Shown here piece after piece: positions 35,867 to 47,483 of a stretch of 64,000 nt of DNA. The notes beneath the pieces were generated by a model. The model saw nothing but the letters and a program-made list of their open reading frames with translations. It made no database searches and was not told where the DNA came from. The position numbers and the translations under genes were made by a program. Each line of letters opens with the position of its first letter. Position 1 is the first letter of the stretch. Source of the stretch: Shewanella subflava (GTDB taxonomy: Bacteria > Pseudomonadota > Gammaproteobacteria > Enterobacterales > Shewanellaceae); NCBI RefSeq assembly GCF_025971955.1, contig NZ_JAPDMX010000020.1:28895-92894 (forward strand), in the 5' to 3' direction.

Positions 35867-36524
35867 AGACAATCCACTTTTAGTGGCTGAACTAGAAAAG
35901 CAACTCAAACAAGCTGGTTATGTTACCGATGTAACCGATAAGGCCGTTGAAGCCGATTACCTCATTAAAGAAACTCAATACGACTGTATTATTCTTGATA
36001 TTGGTTTGCCTGACGGTAATGGGCTTAATTTAGTCACAAGTTGGCGCGAGAAAGGCATAGAAACACCCGTTATAATGCTCACAGCTCGCTCGCAATGGCA
36101 TGAAAAAGTAGAAGGTTTTAATGCAGGGGCCGATGATTATTTAGGTAAACCATTCCACGCACAAGAATTACTTGCACGCATTCAAGCCTTGATCAATAGA
36201 GCCCACGGCCGAGCGAACAGTTCATCAAAGCAACTCAGTTTTGCTGGTGTGACCTTAGATGAAGCAGAACAAAAAGTGATTGTTGCTGAGCAAGAGTTTG
36301 AATTGACGGCAATGGAATTTAGGTTGCTGAAAATCTTTTTAATGTCGCCTAAAAAACTGCTTTCAAAAACACAGCTAACCGATAAGCTCTATCAATTTGA
36401 TGATGAAAAAGAAAGTAATGTTGTTGAAGTATATGTCACTCATCTGCGTAAAAAATTAGGTAAAACCACCATCGAAACACGACGGGGACAAGGATACATT
36501 TTCCACGGCATAGTGGAACAATGA
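35847..36524 (+). CDS. OmpR/PhoP-family response regulator
   Basis: The 225-residue regulator has a receiver domain (MKLLLVEDNPLL, phosphoacceptor Asp in IILDIGLPDGNG near 51, Lys in DYLGKPFHAQELLARI near 101) and an OmpR-type winged helix (about 125-222, ending TRRGQGYIF). Its sequence resembles PhoP more than OmpR or CpxR, for example in AVEADYLIKE and the SQWHEKVEGFNAGADDY stretch. The ATG at 35847 starts the receiver directly; an upstream GTG at 35832 is possible. The stop overlaps the kinase start (ATGA). Target genes cannot be inferred. Confidence 0.9.
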   Translation: MKLLLVEDNPLLVAELEKQLKQAGYVTDVTDKAVEADYLIKETQYDCIILDIGLPDGNGLNLVTSWREKGIETPVIMLTARSQWHEKVEGFNAGADDYLGKPFHAQELLARIQALINRAHGRANSSSKQLSFAGVTLDEAEQKVIVAEQEFELTAMEFRLLKIFLMSPKKLLSKTQLTDKLYQFDDEKESNVVEVYVTHLRKKLGKTTIETRRGQGYIFHGIVEQ

Positions 36525-37870
36525 TCTCAATTCGTTCAAAGCTCAGCCTCTGGCTGAGCGGTCTTGTTATTTTAAGCACTATCATAGGTTTAATGCTGTT
36601 TGAATCTATGCTCAGAGAAGCTTTTCACGACTCTATCATTAATCGTCTAGAAGAAGATTTAGAACATGTCATTCTGGCTACGCGGTTACAGGATGGAGAA
36701 ATCGAAATCGACTCTCGCCAACTGTCCAGTTTTTACAAACCTGCGTATTCAGGGCGTTATTACCAACTCAACTTACCTAATCAAGTCATTCGCTCGCGAT
36801 CGCTGTGGGATGTAGAACTTGAAATAGAACCATTAGCGGATTCAGAAAAACGTGTATGGCAAGCTAAGGGGCCTAAAAATAATGATATGCAGCTGTTATC
36901 TATTGGTATTGGCTCAGATGCCACGCCTAATACGGCAACCTTGACTGTAGCACAGGATTTGAGTATCGGTAGGCGCGTTTTCAGCGAAGTCTATGGCACT
37001 AAATTAGCCATTAATATTGGCATGTTGCTGGCCATGATTTGCGGCATTTTTGTGATATTGCGACAATCTTTCAAACCGGTAAAAAAAATTCAACAATCAT
37101 TAGCAAGATTAAGACAAGGCGAAATCAGTGCCCTTGATACTCAGCAGATCCCCTCAGAAATTCAACCGCTCGCTGAAACCTATAATCAGTTACTCGACTA
37201 CACCGCAAAGCAAATAGAACGCAGTCGGAATAATCTAGGTAACTTAAGCCATGGTTTAAAAACCCCACTAGCGATTATGCAGCAGCAGGTTGAAGCGCTT
37301 GGGTTAACCGATCCTGACGCCGCGATAGCCATGCAGCAGCAGTTAGATCAAATCAGAAAAATGATTGAACGCAAACTCGCTGCAGCAAGGGTCACAGGTG
37401 ACATGCTTCCAGCAGCGCAGATGGCAGTAAGTAAAGACTTTACCAGCTTAATCAATACCCTGAATAAGGTTTATCGCCATAAAACCATAGCCGGTGAACT
37501 GCATAATCCCCAGCAATTGTCGCGTATTCCTATTCACAGAGAAGATGGCATGGAGCTATTTGGCAACCTGCTTGATAATGCATTCAAATGGGCAGGTTCA
37601 AACGTACAAATATCGCTTAAGAAGCAACATGGTCATGCCATTATGATCACGGTTGAGGATGACGGCCCAGGTGTCCAACAGGATCAGTTAGCTATCCTCA
37701 CCGCCCGAGGAACACGTTTAGATGAAGACGTAATGGGCCATGGATTGGGATTATCTATTGTGAAAGAAATCTGTGACCAATATGGATTTACATTGCAGTT
37801 TAGCGCCAGTGAACTGTTATCAGGTCTGGCGGTAACTGTTATTATTCCACAAACTAAATCGACTATTTAG
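36521..37870 (+). CDS. PhoQ-like sensor histidine kinase
   Basis: The 449-residue inner-membrane kinase has one membrane helix at 11-29, a periplasmic sensor of about 130 residues, a second helix near 163-184, and a HAMP-like linker. The phosphoacceptor His is in LGNLSHGLKTPLA near 241, and the ATPase domain has GNLLDNAFKWA (N box) near 348, VEDDGPGV (G1) and GHGLGLSIVKEI (G2). The signal is unknown; the PepSY protein upstream and the resemblance of the regulator to PhoP suggest cations, peptides or envelope state. Downstream lies dispersed repeat copy B. Confidence 0.92.
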   Translation: MISIRSKLSLWLSGLVILSTIIGLMLFESMLREAFHDSIINRLEEDLEHVILATRLQDGEIEIDSRQLSSFYKPAYSGRYYQLNLPNQVIRSRSLWDVELEIEPLADSEKRVWQAKGPKNNDMQLLSIGIGSDATPNTATLTVAQDLSIGRRVFSEVYGTKLAINIGMLLAMICGIFVILRQSFKPVKKIQQSLARLRQGEISALDTQQIPSEIQPLAETYNQLLDYTAKQIERSRNNLGNLSHGLKTPLAIMQQQVEALGLTDPDAAIAMQQQLDQIRKMIERKLAAARVTGDMLPAAQMAVSKDFTSLINTLNKVYRHKTIAGELHNPQQLSRIPIHREDGMELFGNLLDNAFKWAGSNVQISLKKQHGHAIMITVEDDGPGVQQDQLAILTARGTRLDEDVMGHGLGLSIVKEICDQYGFTLQFSASELLSGLAVTVIIPQTKSTI

Positions 37871-37876
37871 CCCAGC

Positions 37877-38050
37877 TATACTTCTGAAAAAGGTGGCTTT
37901 GAGATCACTTCCTAAAAGGGAGTTTTCCTACCATACATTAACAAAACGCCGTAAATAAATCCCTATAGGCTTTACTAAATCATCCCTGATTTAGAAGCTT
38001 GTAACGCACCATTAGCAAACCGCTGGTATCACTTGAGTTAATAAGCTATG
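37877..38050 (+). repeat. Dispersed repeat, family 1, copy B
   Basis: Second copy of the family seen at 17461-17630, same orientation, starting 7 bp after the sensor kinase stop. The best-conserved core is from CCCTATAGGCT to GAAGCTTGTA, including the CTAAATCA/TGATTTAG hairpin. The copies differ by scattered substitutions and small indels, so the duplication is not recent. Confidence 0.75.
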
Positions 38051-38063
38051 TGGTTTAGGGCTG

Positions 38064-38105
38064 AAAAAAAGCCTCATCAGCATAAAATCGCAAGAATGAG
38101 GCTTT
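38064..38105 (-). terminator. Rho-independent terminator of the DUF1338/ast genes
   Basis: AAAGCCTCAT (38068-38077) pairs with ATGAGGCTTT (38096-38105) around an 18-base loop. The A-run at 38064-38070 is the U-tract of the minus-strand transcript. Confidence 0.75.
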
Positions 38106-38150
38106 AAGTTGAACATGTAGCGTAAAAATGATCCTTTACGCTGGCATGGC

Positions 38151-38951
38151 TTACATCATGACATTAGTGCTTTCAAAAATCTTGTCCGCTGATGCAGCCA
38201 CAAACCCTGTGTAAAGCTTGCCATTTTCCATCGGGTAACGACGGGCAAATTCATAGAAACAACTTGGGATCTCTGCGTCGCCATCGGTAAAGCTCACAAC
38301 GACTTTATCAGCCATGGTTGAAGATTGCTCTAATAACACCTCAGGGGTCCCTTTAATCTCACCACCTGACGAATTAAGCACAAATCCGGCATCTTTCAAT
38401 GCCTGATTGACATCTTCTATACGCTCGAAATCTGGCAGATCATTTATCGATACCGTAAAGTGGTTAGCCCGATAGCCAATTGCAGCAACCCATGCCGCAT
38501 ATTCACTTTCAGCCAATAACGCCTGATATGTGGCTTTGTCTAATTGCCAGTGACGACCTGAATAAATAAAGTTATCTGCAACTAAAGCAGACTCATCAAC
38601 CTGATCAATAAAACCGTTAATAGTCTGTTGTAATTCAGGACTGAATTCTTCAACTAATAATTCAGAAATAAACACTTTAGGCTGAGTTGGGTCTGGATGT
38701 TCAAAATGTTTCGCCACGAGCTTTTTCTGCTCAAACTTATAGTCACCGCAGTCGACATACCCAATAGAGGTAAAATGTTTAGCGAGTACACTTAAATTGA
38801 CTTTAGCGATGTTAAAAGTACGAAGTGCAATGTGATCATTGATGATCGGTGCACCTTTACCGAGTAATTGATGAATTTTTGCAGCAGATGGGGTCATTTT
38901 TATATAGTCTTGCCACATAGCTGCAAACAACGTATTCACGTCAGTATGCAT
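38151..38951 (-). CDS. DUF1338 family protein (2-oxoadipate dioxygenase-like)
   Basis: The 266-residue cytosolic protein belongs to DUF1338, a non-haem iron fold. A longer family member, HglS, converts 2-oxoadipate to D-2-hydroxyglutarate in lysine breakdown. Candidate metal ligands are His in NDHIALRTFN near 39, a second His in RANHFTVSIND near 168 and Glu in CFYEFARRYP near 236, as in family alignments I know. Whether this short form has HglS activity is unknown. It follows the arginine-degradation genes on the same strand, 145 bp after astD. AGAAGGAT before the ATG is a good ribosome site. Confidence 0.83.
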   Translation of the reverse strand: MHTDVNTLFAAMWQDYIKMTPSAAKIHQLLGKGAPIINDHIALRTFNIAKVNLSVLAKHFTSIGYVDCGDYKFEQKKLVAKHFEHPDPTQPKVFISELLVEEFSPELQQTINGFIDQVDESALVADNFIYSGRHWQLDKATYQALLAESEYAAWVAAIGYRANHFTVSINDLPDFERIEDVNQALKDAGFVLNSSGGEIKGTPEVLLEQSSTMADKVVVSFTDGDAEIPSCFYEFARRYPMENGKLYTGFVAASADKIFESTNVMM

Positions 38952-39018
38952 AGTTAAATCCTTCTAAAAACAGATTAAAATTGAATTCGGGTAATCGTAA
39001 TCTGATGTTTCAAATTTT

Positions 39019-39090
39019 AAAACGCGTTAAGGACTCACTTTTAAGGGCGAACTTAACGCGCATGAGCATTTCCCCTAACAATCAGGGGAA
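39019..39090 (-). terminator. Two hairpins after astD
   Basis: CGCGTTAAG (39023-39031) pairs with CTTAACGCG (39052-39060), with AAAA on its left that would be a short U-tract on the minus strand. A second stem TTCCCCT/AGGGGAA lies at 39070-39090. They probably end or attenuate the ast transcript before the DUF1338 gene. Confidence 0.5.
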
Positions 39091-39096
39091 GTGCAG

Positions 39097-40566
<1,470 letters not shown>

Positions 40567-41586
40567 CTACAATGAAAGCACACGAATTTGCTGCCCATTT
40601 TCAACCATCAAGCCCTGGGCAAGTTCTGGTGATAGGACAACGTTATCATGTTCATCAGATACACTAAGCTTTGCCGCGGTTGCGCGATAATCTGCTAGCT
40701 TGGTATTTGAAATAATAAATGAGGTGTCGGTACGAGGCATATTGCCAATTTCAACGGTCAATAAACGGCTGCGTTTAACAGATTTGATATCTGTTAAACT
40801 ACATTCAACCGTTGGACCACCGTCAAAAATATCGACATAGTTTCTAAACTTGAAGCCTTCCGCTTGCAATAGACGCAATGCAGGTTTGGTATTACTGTGG
40901 ACTTCGCCAATCACTTTTTGTGCTTTTTTAGGTAGCATGCACACATAAACAGGACTGCGAGGCATCATTTCTGCCATAAACGCTTTCTTACCTAAGCCTG
41001 ACAGGTAATCGGCTTCAACAAAATCAATCCCAAGAAAATGTTTTTGTAACCACTCATAAAAAGGAGAGTCGCCTTTTTCATCACTTACACCACGCATTTC
41101 AGCAATGACCGTTTCGCCGAAACGATGTGGATGTTGAGCAAGCAACAAAAAACGAGAACGGGATAACATGCGCCCGTTATTTCCCTTACGGTAAGCGTCT
41201 TTTAAAAATAAAGTACATAGCTCTGCTGCGCCAGTGTAATCATGGCAAAGCGTAAGTGTTTCCACTTCATTGCGAACGGCAATTTGCTTTGAGTGATAAA
41301 CTTCAGTCCCTAAGCGGTAATGATAGAACGCGTCTTCCATCCCCACTGCAGCCTCAATGCCACAAGTGCCAACCACTTCTTTTGTGGTGGTATCTTCAAG
41401 GACCATTAAATAGCCTTCATCGAATGGCTTTTTAACGTCCTTAGTAAAAGATGCTTCAGCCCTCGCAATCTTTGAACGCAGCAAATCTTCATTTACTGGT
41501 AAAGAAGTGAATCCATGGCCAGACTCGACAGCAATGCCGTAAAGCGCTTCATAATCACTGGCACAGATCGGACGTATGATTAACAT
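40567..41586 (-). CDS. astA: Arginine N-succinyltransferase
   Basis: AstA transfers succinyl from succinyl-CoA to arginine, the first step of ammonia-producing arginine breakdown. The 339-residue protein shows the family signatures: RPICASDYEALYGIAVESG at the start, GRMLSRSRFLLLA near 137, and FKFRNYVDIFDGGPTVEC near 255. GAGGAG precedes the ATG. A terminator-like hairpin separates it from the upstream aminotransferase gene. Confidence 0.96.
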   Translation of the reverse strand: MLIIRPICASDYEALYGIAVESGHGFTSLPVNEDLLRSKIARAEASFTKDVKKPFDEGYLMVLEDTTTKEVVGTCGIEAAVGMEDAFYHYRLGTEVYHSKQIAVRNEVETLTLCHDYTGAAELCTLFLKDAYRKGNNGRMLSRSRFLLLAQHPHRFGETVIAEMRGVSDEKGDSPFYEWLQKHFLGIDFVEADYLSGLGKKAFMAEMMPRSPVYVCMLPKKAQKVIGEVHSNTKPALRLLQAEGFKFRNYVDIFDGGPTVECSLTDIKSVKRSRLLTVEIGNMPRTDTSFIISNTKLADYRATAAKLSVSDEHDNVVLSPELAQGLMVENGQQIRVLSL

Positions 41587-41663
41587 CTAAATCTCCTCAT
41601 GGTGTCAGACAACGAAGGCGTTAACACACGTGGAAAACGCCTATATCTAACACTGACCCAAAC

Positions 41664-41691
41664 AAAAAGAGCGCAAGTCAATGCGCTCTTT
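41664..41691 (-). terminator. Terminator between astC/argM and astA
   Basis: AAAGAGCGCA (41666-41675) pairs with TGCGCTCTTT (41682-41691). The A-run 41664-41668 becomes the U-tract for the minus strand, so it would stop or reduce transcription from the aminotransferase gene into astA-astD. Confidence 0.75.
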
Positions 41692-41696
41692 ATGTA

Positions 41697-42914
<1,218 letters not shown>

Positions 42915-43450
42915 TCAATTTCATCCTTTGTTTTTGTAAACGGCTGCAAAGCCGCTAAATATCATCGTTTTCATTGTTATTTAATCGGGTAACGACGAAT
43001 GCTTGTATAACTTATTAACCATTATTAGCGAAAATGTGATCAAAATACCAGTAATCGCCAATTAACTTCTGTTAAGGCTTCTGTAAAACTGAATAAAGAT
43101 TGATAAAAAGGGCTAATTAAAGCGCTTTAACTGGGGCTATAGAGCATAAATAGTCATAAAAAAAGTTATTTGGTTGCCAAATAGATAGCAATTCATCAAA
43201 AATGAATAATTACACAAAATTAACATCGTTATATGCAGTGTCGTATAATCTGCCTACTCTAGTGTATCTTGAGTTCAGCTGAATCAAAATAAAGCAATAA
43301 AAAGGCAAATATCACTCACCACAATGACACTTTTTTATTACCCAATTGGCTGAGCTAAAGGGCATGGAGAAATAAGCCCAGTATAAGTAATAACGGGCTA
43401 GTTTATCTGGGTTTACCCACTTAAATTGCTGAATATTGACCAAATTGAGG
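42915..43450. promoter_or_regulatory. Upstream region of astC with possible ArgR boxes
   Basis: This 536-bp AT-rich gap must hold the promoter of the ast genes. Two stretches resemble the ArgR box (TGAATNNNNATTCA): TGAATAAAGATTGA at 43090-43103 and TGAATAATTACACA at 43203-43216. A CRP-like left half AAAATGTGATC lies near 43033 without a good right half. No gene is visible here. These sites are suggestions from eye alone. Confidence 0.35.
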
Positions 43451-44593
43451 TTAGGTTAAATCGAGTTTTCGATAGTTCTGTGCTTTAAGTCGAATCACTT
43501 CTTGTGGCGTGAACTCATAATAATCCAATAATACTTTTCGCTCTTGAGGCTCAAGCAGCTGGTGCTCTTCTAATAATATAATTTTGGCAAAACAACTGGC
43601 TTTGGCAACAATGGCTGCATCAATCGATAAATCGCTAAAATGATAATCTTGATCTAACTCTTTTAACACTTTGGTGATCACACTGTCGCTAAATTCAAGC
43701 TGTTCGAGTAATTGCCAATTCAAATGATGTCCATGCTGCATCACATGATTAAAAATTTGCTCTGCAGGAAACTCTGTAGCCATAACCGCATCATACACCT
43801 CTTTATCGCGGCTTTGACTGGCTTCGCGTAACCATGTCCCCCAATGTTTTTCAAACACTTTAGCGCTGCTACTAAGAATGACTGAAGTGCCTAACTGGTA
43901 CAGCAAAGCACAGGTATAACTAACGTGGGTTGGACGGTTATGTAATTGCGCCAAGGCTTGGGCTGCTATTGCGGTAATCATGCTATAGCGCCATAACTTA
44001 CGCGTGGTCCAAAGCAAATTTGCGTGACCGCTTGGTAGCCAATGGCGAATACAAAAATACGGAATTAATAAACGTAAATTTTCAAGGCCAATATAATTGA
44101 GTATCAATTTAATATCAGTCACTTGCACATCTGAAGTCTTAGGGCGTCGATGCCTAGAAGCAGGGCTATTAATCAGCGTAATCAAATCGCGAGACAGCCA
44201 AGATATACTTGAAATAATCGGTCTTAACCGACCAAAGTTAGGATCTTTCTCAAGCAGTAGATCCAGCAGTAAAATCTGCCCTTCTTGAACACCTGAATGG
44301 GTTAATAACAGATCCGGTGAAGCCAATTTATGCTCAATACTGTTATTGACAGTTTCGGTTAATTGATTAGAAATAGCCTTAAAAATAGCCTGTGCTTTAG
44401 CCTGTTTATCTAACCTTAGTTTGATGGCTTGACGTTCAATATCAAGTTTATTGGCATCCGCTTCCAGTGTATCGTTGATATCATCTTCCATCGCAGTAGC
44501 CTTGTGCTTACCGACAATAAGATGTTGATATAAACGTCGCTCAATTTCAATCAACTTACCTGGACGAACCCCACCTGCTATCGATACTGCCAC
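43451..44593 (-). CDS. HDOD domain protein
   Basis: The 380-residue cytosolic protein starts at GTG 44593, preceded by AAGGT. The N-terminal 110 residues are charged and helical; an HDOD (HD-related) domain covers about 115-330, with LLINSPASRHRRPKT-like and DIKLILNYIGLENLRLL segments typical of HDOD. HDOD proteins usually act as signalling adaptors rather than enzymes, and no intact HD metal pair is obvious here. It lies alone between astC and a lipoprotein peptidase on the same strand. Role unknown. Confidence 0.8.
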   Translation of the reverse strand: MAVSIAGGVRPGKLIEIERRLYQHLIVGKHKATAMEDDINDTLEADANKLDIERQAIKLRLDKQAKAQAIFKAISNQLTETVNNSIEHKLASPDLLLTHSGVQEGQILLLDLLLEKDPNFGRLRPIISSISWLSRDLITLINSPASRHRRPKTSDVQVTDIKLILNYIGLENLRLLIPYFCIRHWLPSGHANLLWTTRKLWRYSMITAIAAQALAQLHNRPTHVSYTCALLYQLGTSVILSSSAKVFEKHWGTWLREASQSRDKEVYDAVMATEFPAEQIFNHVMQHGHHLNWQLLEQLEFSDSVITKVLKELDQDYHFSDLSIDAAIVAKASCFAKIILLEEHQLLEPQERKVLLDYYEFTPQEVIRLKAQNYRKLDLT

Positions 44594-44630
44594 ACAATTA
44601 AACCTTATCTGTAATAATGGTAAACATAAT

Positions 44631-44663
44631 AAAAATTAAGGCCTCCTAAAGGAAGCCTTAATT
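44631..44663 (-). terminator. Rho-independent terminator of the S9 peptidase gene
   Basis: AATTAAGGC (44634-44642) pairs with GCCTTAATT (44655-44663), with an inner TCC/GGA pairing around TAAA. The A-run at 44631-44635 is the minus-strand U-tract. Confidence 0.85.
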
Positions 44664-44677
44664 GATCTAACAAAGAT

Positions 44678-47185
44678 TTATTTTTTTAACTCTTGCTCAA
44701 ATAGCTTATAAATTCGACGATATTCATCTAACCAGCTTGAAGGCTGTTTGAATCCGTGCGGCTCTACTGGATAAATTGCTGTTTCAAACATCGGCTTTTC
44801 CAGTTCGATTAAACGTTGCACCAAACGCACACTATCTTGGAAGAAAACGTTATCATCCAAAACACCTGTCATGATTAATAACGGTTTTTGTAATCCATCA
44901 GCATGTTCAATCGGTGAACTCCGCTCATAGGCAATGGGGTCGATATCCGGTGTATTAAGGATATTAGAGGTGTACGGCGCATTATAATGAGCCCAATCGG
45001 TAACAGGACGCAACGCTGCTCCAGCCTGGAATAAATCGGGTTCATTGAATAGTGCCATAAAGGTTAAAAAGCCACCGTAAGAACCGCCATAAGTACCGAC
45101 TTTAGCGCTATCAACATTGGCGTTATTTGCCATCCAAGACACACCATCTTTTAGGTCTTCTACTTCAGGGGTGCCCATATTACGGTAAACGGCTGTTCGC
45201 CAATCGCGCCCATAACCTTTAGAACCACGAAAATCCATGTCCATCACCACGTAGCCCTGCTGTGCTAACAGGTTGTGGAACATAAACTCACGGAAGTAAC
45301 CTGAAAAACCGTAATGGGCATTTTGCAGGTAACCCGCACCATGGTTAAAAATCACTGCAGGGTATTTATCAGCGCCTTGTGCTTCGAAGCCCTCGGGTAA
45401 ATACACTCTGGCGTAAACTTCGCCAGCACCATGGTTAGATGGCACAGCGACAACTTTAGGAGCCTGCCATGCATATTCTTTGAACGCATCACTGGTGAAA
45501 TCAGTTAATTGAGAGAGTTTTCCACCAATTGGCTGAATATACAATTCATTAGGTTTAATCAGTGACGAGGCATCAAGCAATAAAGATTGTCCATCAGGGC
45601 TTAGTACATACGATAAAGTACCAAACCAATTTGTCAGTTGGTCAATTTTCCCTGATGCAATTTCGACGCGATATACGTTATAGCTACCTGGATGGTCGGC
45701 ATTGGCACGATACACAAGGTGCTTAGCATCGGGTGATAATGTCACATCATCCACCACAAACTTACCTTGAGTTAGTGCCCGTGCTTTTTGGCCGACTTCT
45801 TTTACATATAAGTGTGAATAACCTGTCTCTTCAGATAAAAAATAAAAGCTATCAGAGTTTGGCAACCAACCATATTGATTAAAATTATAGTTAACCCATG
45901 CATCGTCATGTAAACGATGCTCTGTCGTTAAGGTACCTTTGTCGAGATTAACTGACGCTATCCAGCGATCTTTGTTATCTACGGCTTCAATCATCACCAG
46001 GAGTTTATTTTCAGTCGGATGCCATTGAATTGCACTTTGGCTCCACTCCCAATCCTGCATTAATTGAATTAAACGGGGTGATTTTTTACTTTCATATGTC
46101 TCACCTTTGGCTGCCGCATTTTCTTGTTTTACATCAGCAAGCACATCTTCATCAAAGCCAGTTAGGCCCTCAATGGTGATGTCTTTTTTTACATGTTCAG
46201 TTAAATCCAGCAGCACTAAACGCTGGCCAGGAAACTTATCCTCAGCCACTCGCGCTCTTGCTGGCACAGCATCAACATAACCATCTTGCCCAAGATAGTT
46301 TGGCATAATGTCGTGTTCAGCACGCCAGGTATAATTTTTATCCGTTAATGCCAGTAAGGCATAGCGTCCATCTGCAGACAAACTCATATCGGATACCACT
46401 TCAGTATCACCTAAATACCAGGTCTTAGCTGCAAAGCTAGGATCAACCTCAGCTAACTGCTGTTGATATTGCTGCTGGGCTTTGGCGTTATTATGCTGAA
46501 GGGCGACATACTCGATTAAACGATGTTGCTGCTTTGCAATATAAGAGCTTGGATCTTGAATTGATTTAGGCTCATTTGCCATTTGGATATTGGCAATCTG
46601 TTCAATCAAGCCTGAAGATTGATGTAAACGGAAAATGTTGTTTCCCTGCCAATAAGCTAAATCACCATTAGACAAAAAACGCACACCACTGATGGCCACA
46701 TTCTGTTTGGTGATTTGGTTAATTTCACCATCAACTAAATCTTTAACAAACAGATTGCCTTGGTACAAATAAGCTTTTTTCGTGCCAGCTAAATTCAGCA
46801 CCGCGTTTTTTTGATCGGCTAAGTGCAATTGATCTAAATTAAGTTTACTGGCCGAAATTTGATCAACACCTTGTCGATAATAATCTGCTACAGGTGCTTG
46901 ATGAGCTTGGCGTTTAAAATATACCGACTGGCTATCGTCAGACCAATAAGCGCCTTGGGCAAATATGCCCATCCAATCAGGGTTAGCCATGATTTGGTTT
47001 AACGTTAATGGCTGCTTTGCTTTTGGAGGCTGTGCTAAGGGGACTTGAACGGATACGTTATTGCTCAGGCTGTTGGTTTGAGCAGGGGCTTGTGCTGTAG
47101 CACTACAGCCGCTAACAAGAGCAAGTGTCAAGGCACTAAAAGCAAAACGACGAATGAAAGGCGAAGTTATCGCAAAACCAGACAT
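44678..47185 (-). CDS. S9 family peptidase, DPP-IV-like lipoprotein
   Basis: The 835-residue protein starts with a lipoprotein signal ending in LVSGC (Cys near residue 27), so it is probably membrane-anchored in the periplasm or outer membrane. A beta-propeller-like N-terminal part (about 60-570) precedes an alpha/beta hydrolase domain (about 590-830). The nucleophile is in YGGSYGGFL near 702, the Asp in GVLDDNVFF near 777 and the His in VEPHGFK near 810. This is the dipeptidyl peptidase IV / prolyl oligopeptidase arrangement, cleaving peptides often after proline. It is a single gene with its own terminator. Confidence 0.9.
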   Translation of the reverse strand: MSGFAITSPFIRRFAFSALTLALVSGCSATAQAPAQTNSLSNNVSVQVPLAQPPKAKQPLTLNQIMANPDWMGIFAQGAYWSDDSQSVYFKRQAHQAPVADYYRQGVDQISASKLNLDQLHLADQKNAVLNLAGTKKAYLYQGNLFVKDLVDGEINQITKQNVAISGVRFLSNGDLAYWQGNNIFRLHQSSGLIEQIANIQMANEPKSIQDPSSYIAKQQHRLIEYVALQHNNAKAQQQYQQQLAEVDPSFAAKTWYLGDTEVVSDMSLSADGRYALLALTDKNYTWRAEHDIMPNYLGQDGYVDAVPARARVAEDKFPGQRLVLLDLTEHVKKDITIEGLTGFDEDVLADVKQENAAAKGETYESKKSPRLIQLMQDWEWSQSAIQWHPTENKLLVMIEAVDNKDRWIASVNLDKGTLTTEHRLHDDAWVNYNFNQYGWLPNSDSFYFLSEETGYSHLYVKEVGQKARALTQGKFVVDDVTLSPDAKHLVYRANADHPGSYNVYRVEIASGKIDQLTNWFGTLSYVLSPDGQSLLLDASSLIKPNELYIQPIGGKLSQLTDFTSDAFKEYAWQAPKVVAVPSNHGAGEVYARVYLPEGFEAQGADKYPAVIFNHGAGYLQNAHYGFSGYFREFMFHNLLAQQGYVVMDMDFRGSKGYGRDWRTAVYRNMGTPEVEDLKDGVSWMANNANVDSAKVGTYGGSYGGFLTFMALFNEPDLFQAGAALRPVTDWAHYNAPYTSNILNTPDIDPIAYERSSPIEHADGLQKPLLIMTGVLDDNVFFQDSVRLVQRLIELEKPMFETAIYPVEPHGFKQPSSWLDEYRRIYKLFEQELKK

Positions 47186-47348
47186 AATTATCCCTATAAT
47201 GAAGATGTTATTATTTTAGGGGTACTTTATAGCACAATTGCATGCAAGGTTTCGCGCACAATAATATGGAAAGTTGTAACAGAATGACTTTAAAAATGAA
47301 TTAGAAAGTCACTTTTATAGTAACCACAATCCATAAGTACTCAAAATA

Positions 47349-47467
47349 GCTCAGGAAAAATCGATGATAACAAGGCAGATTTTATGATAAGTCATTATTC
47401 TACAATCTAAAAATGTAACGCCGTTATCCAGTCATTATCACCCGCTAGAATGAACAGTTATTGATTA
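47349..47467 (+). repeat. Diverged dispersed repeat, family 2, copy 1
   Basis: About 120 bp similar to 63461-63577, same orientation. Shared blocks are AGGAAAAAT, TGATAACAA, TAAG-CATTATT-TACAATC and GAA-TAAACAG/GAACAG. Similarity is partial and there are indels; it fills the gap between the peptidase and pabA, which holds no gene. Confidence 0.45.
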
Positions 47468-47483
47468 CGAAATAGTATTACTA

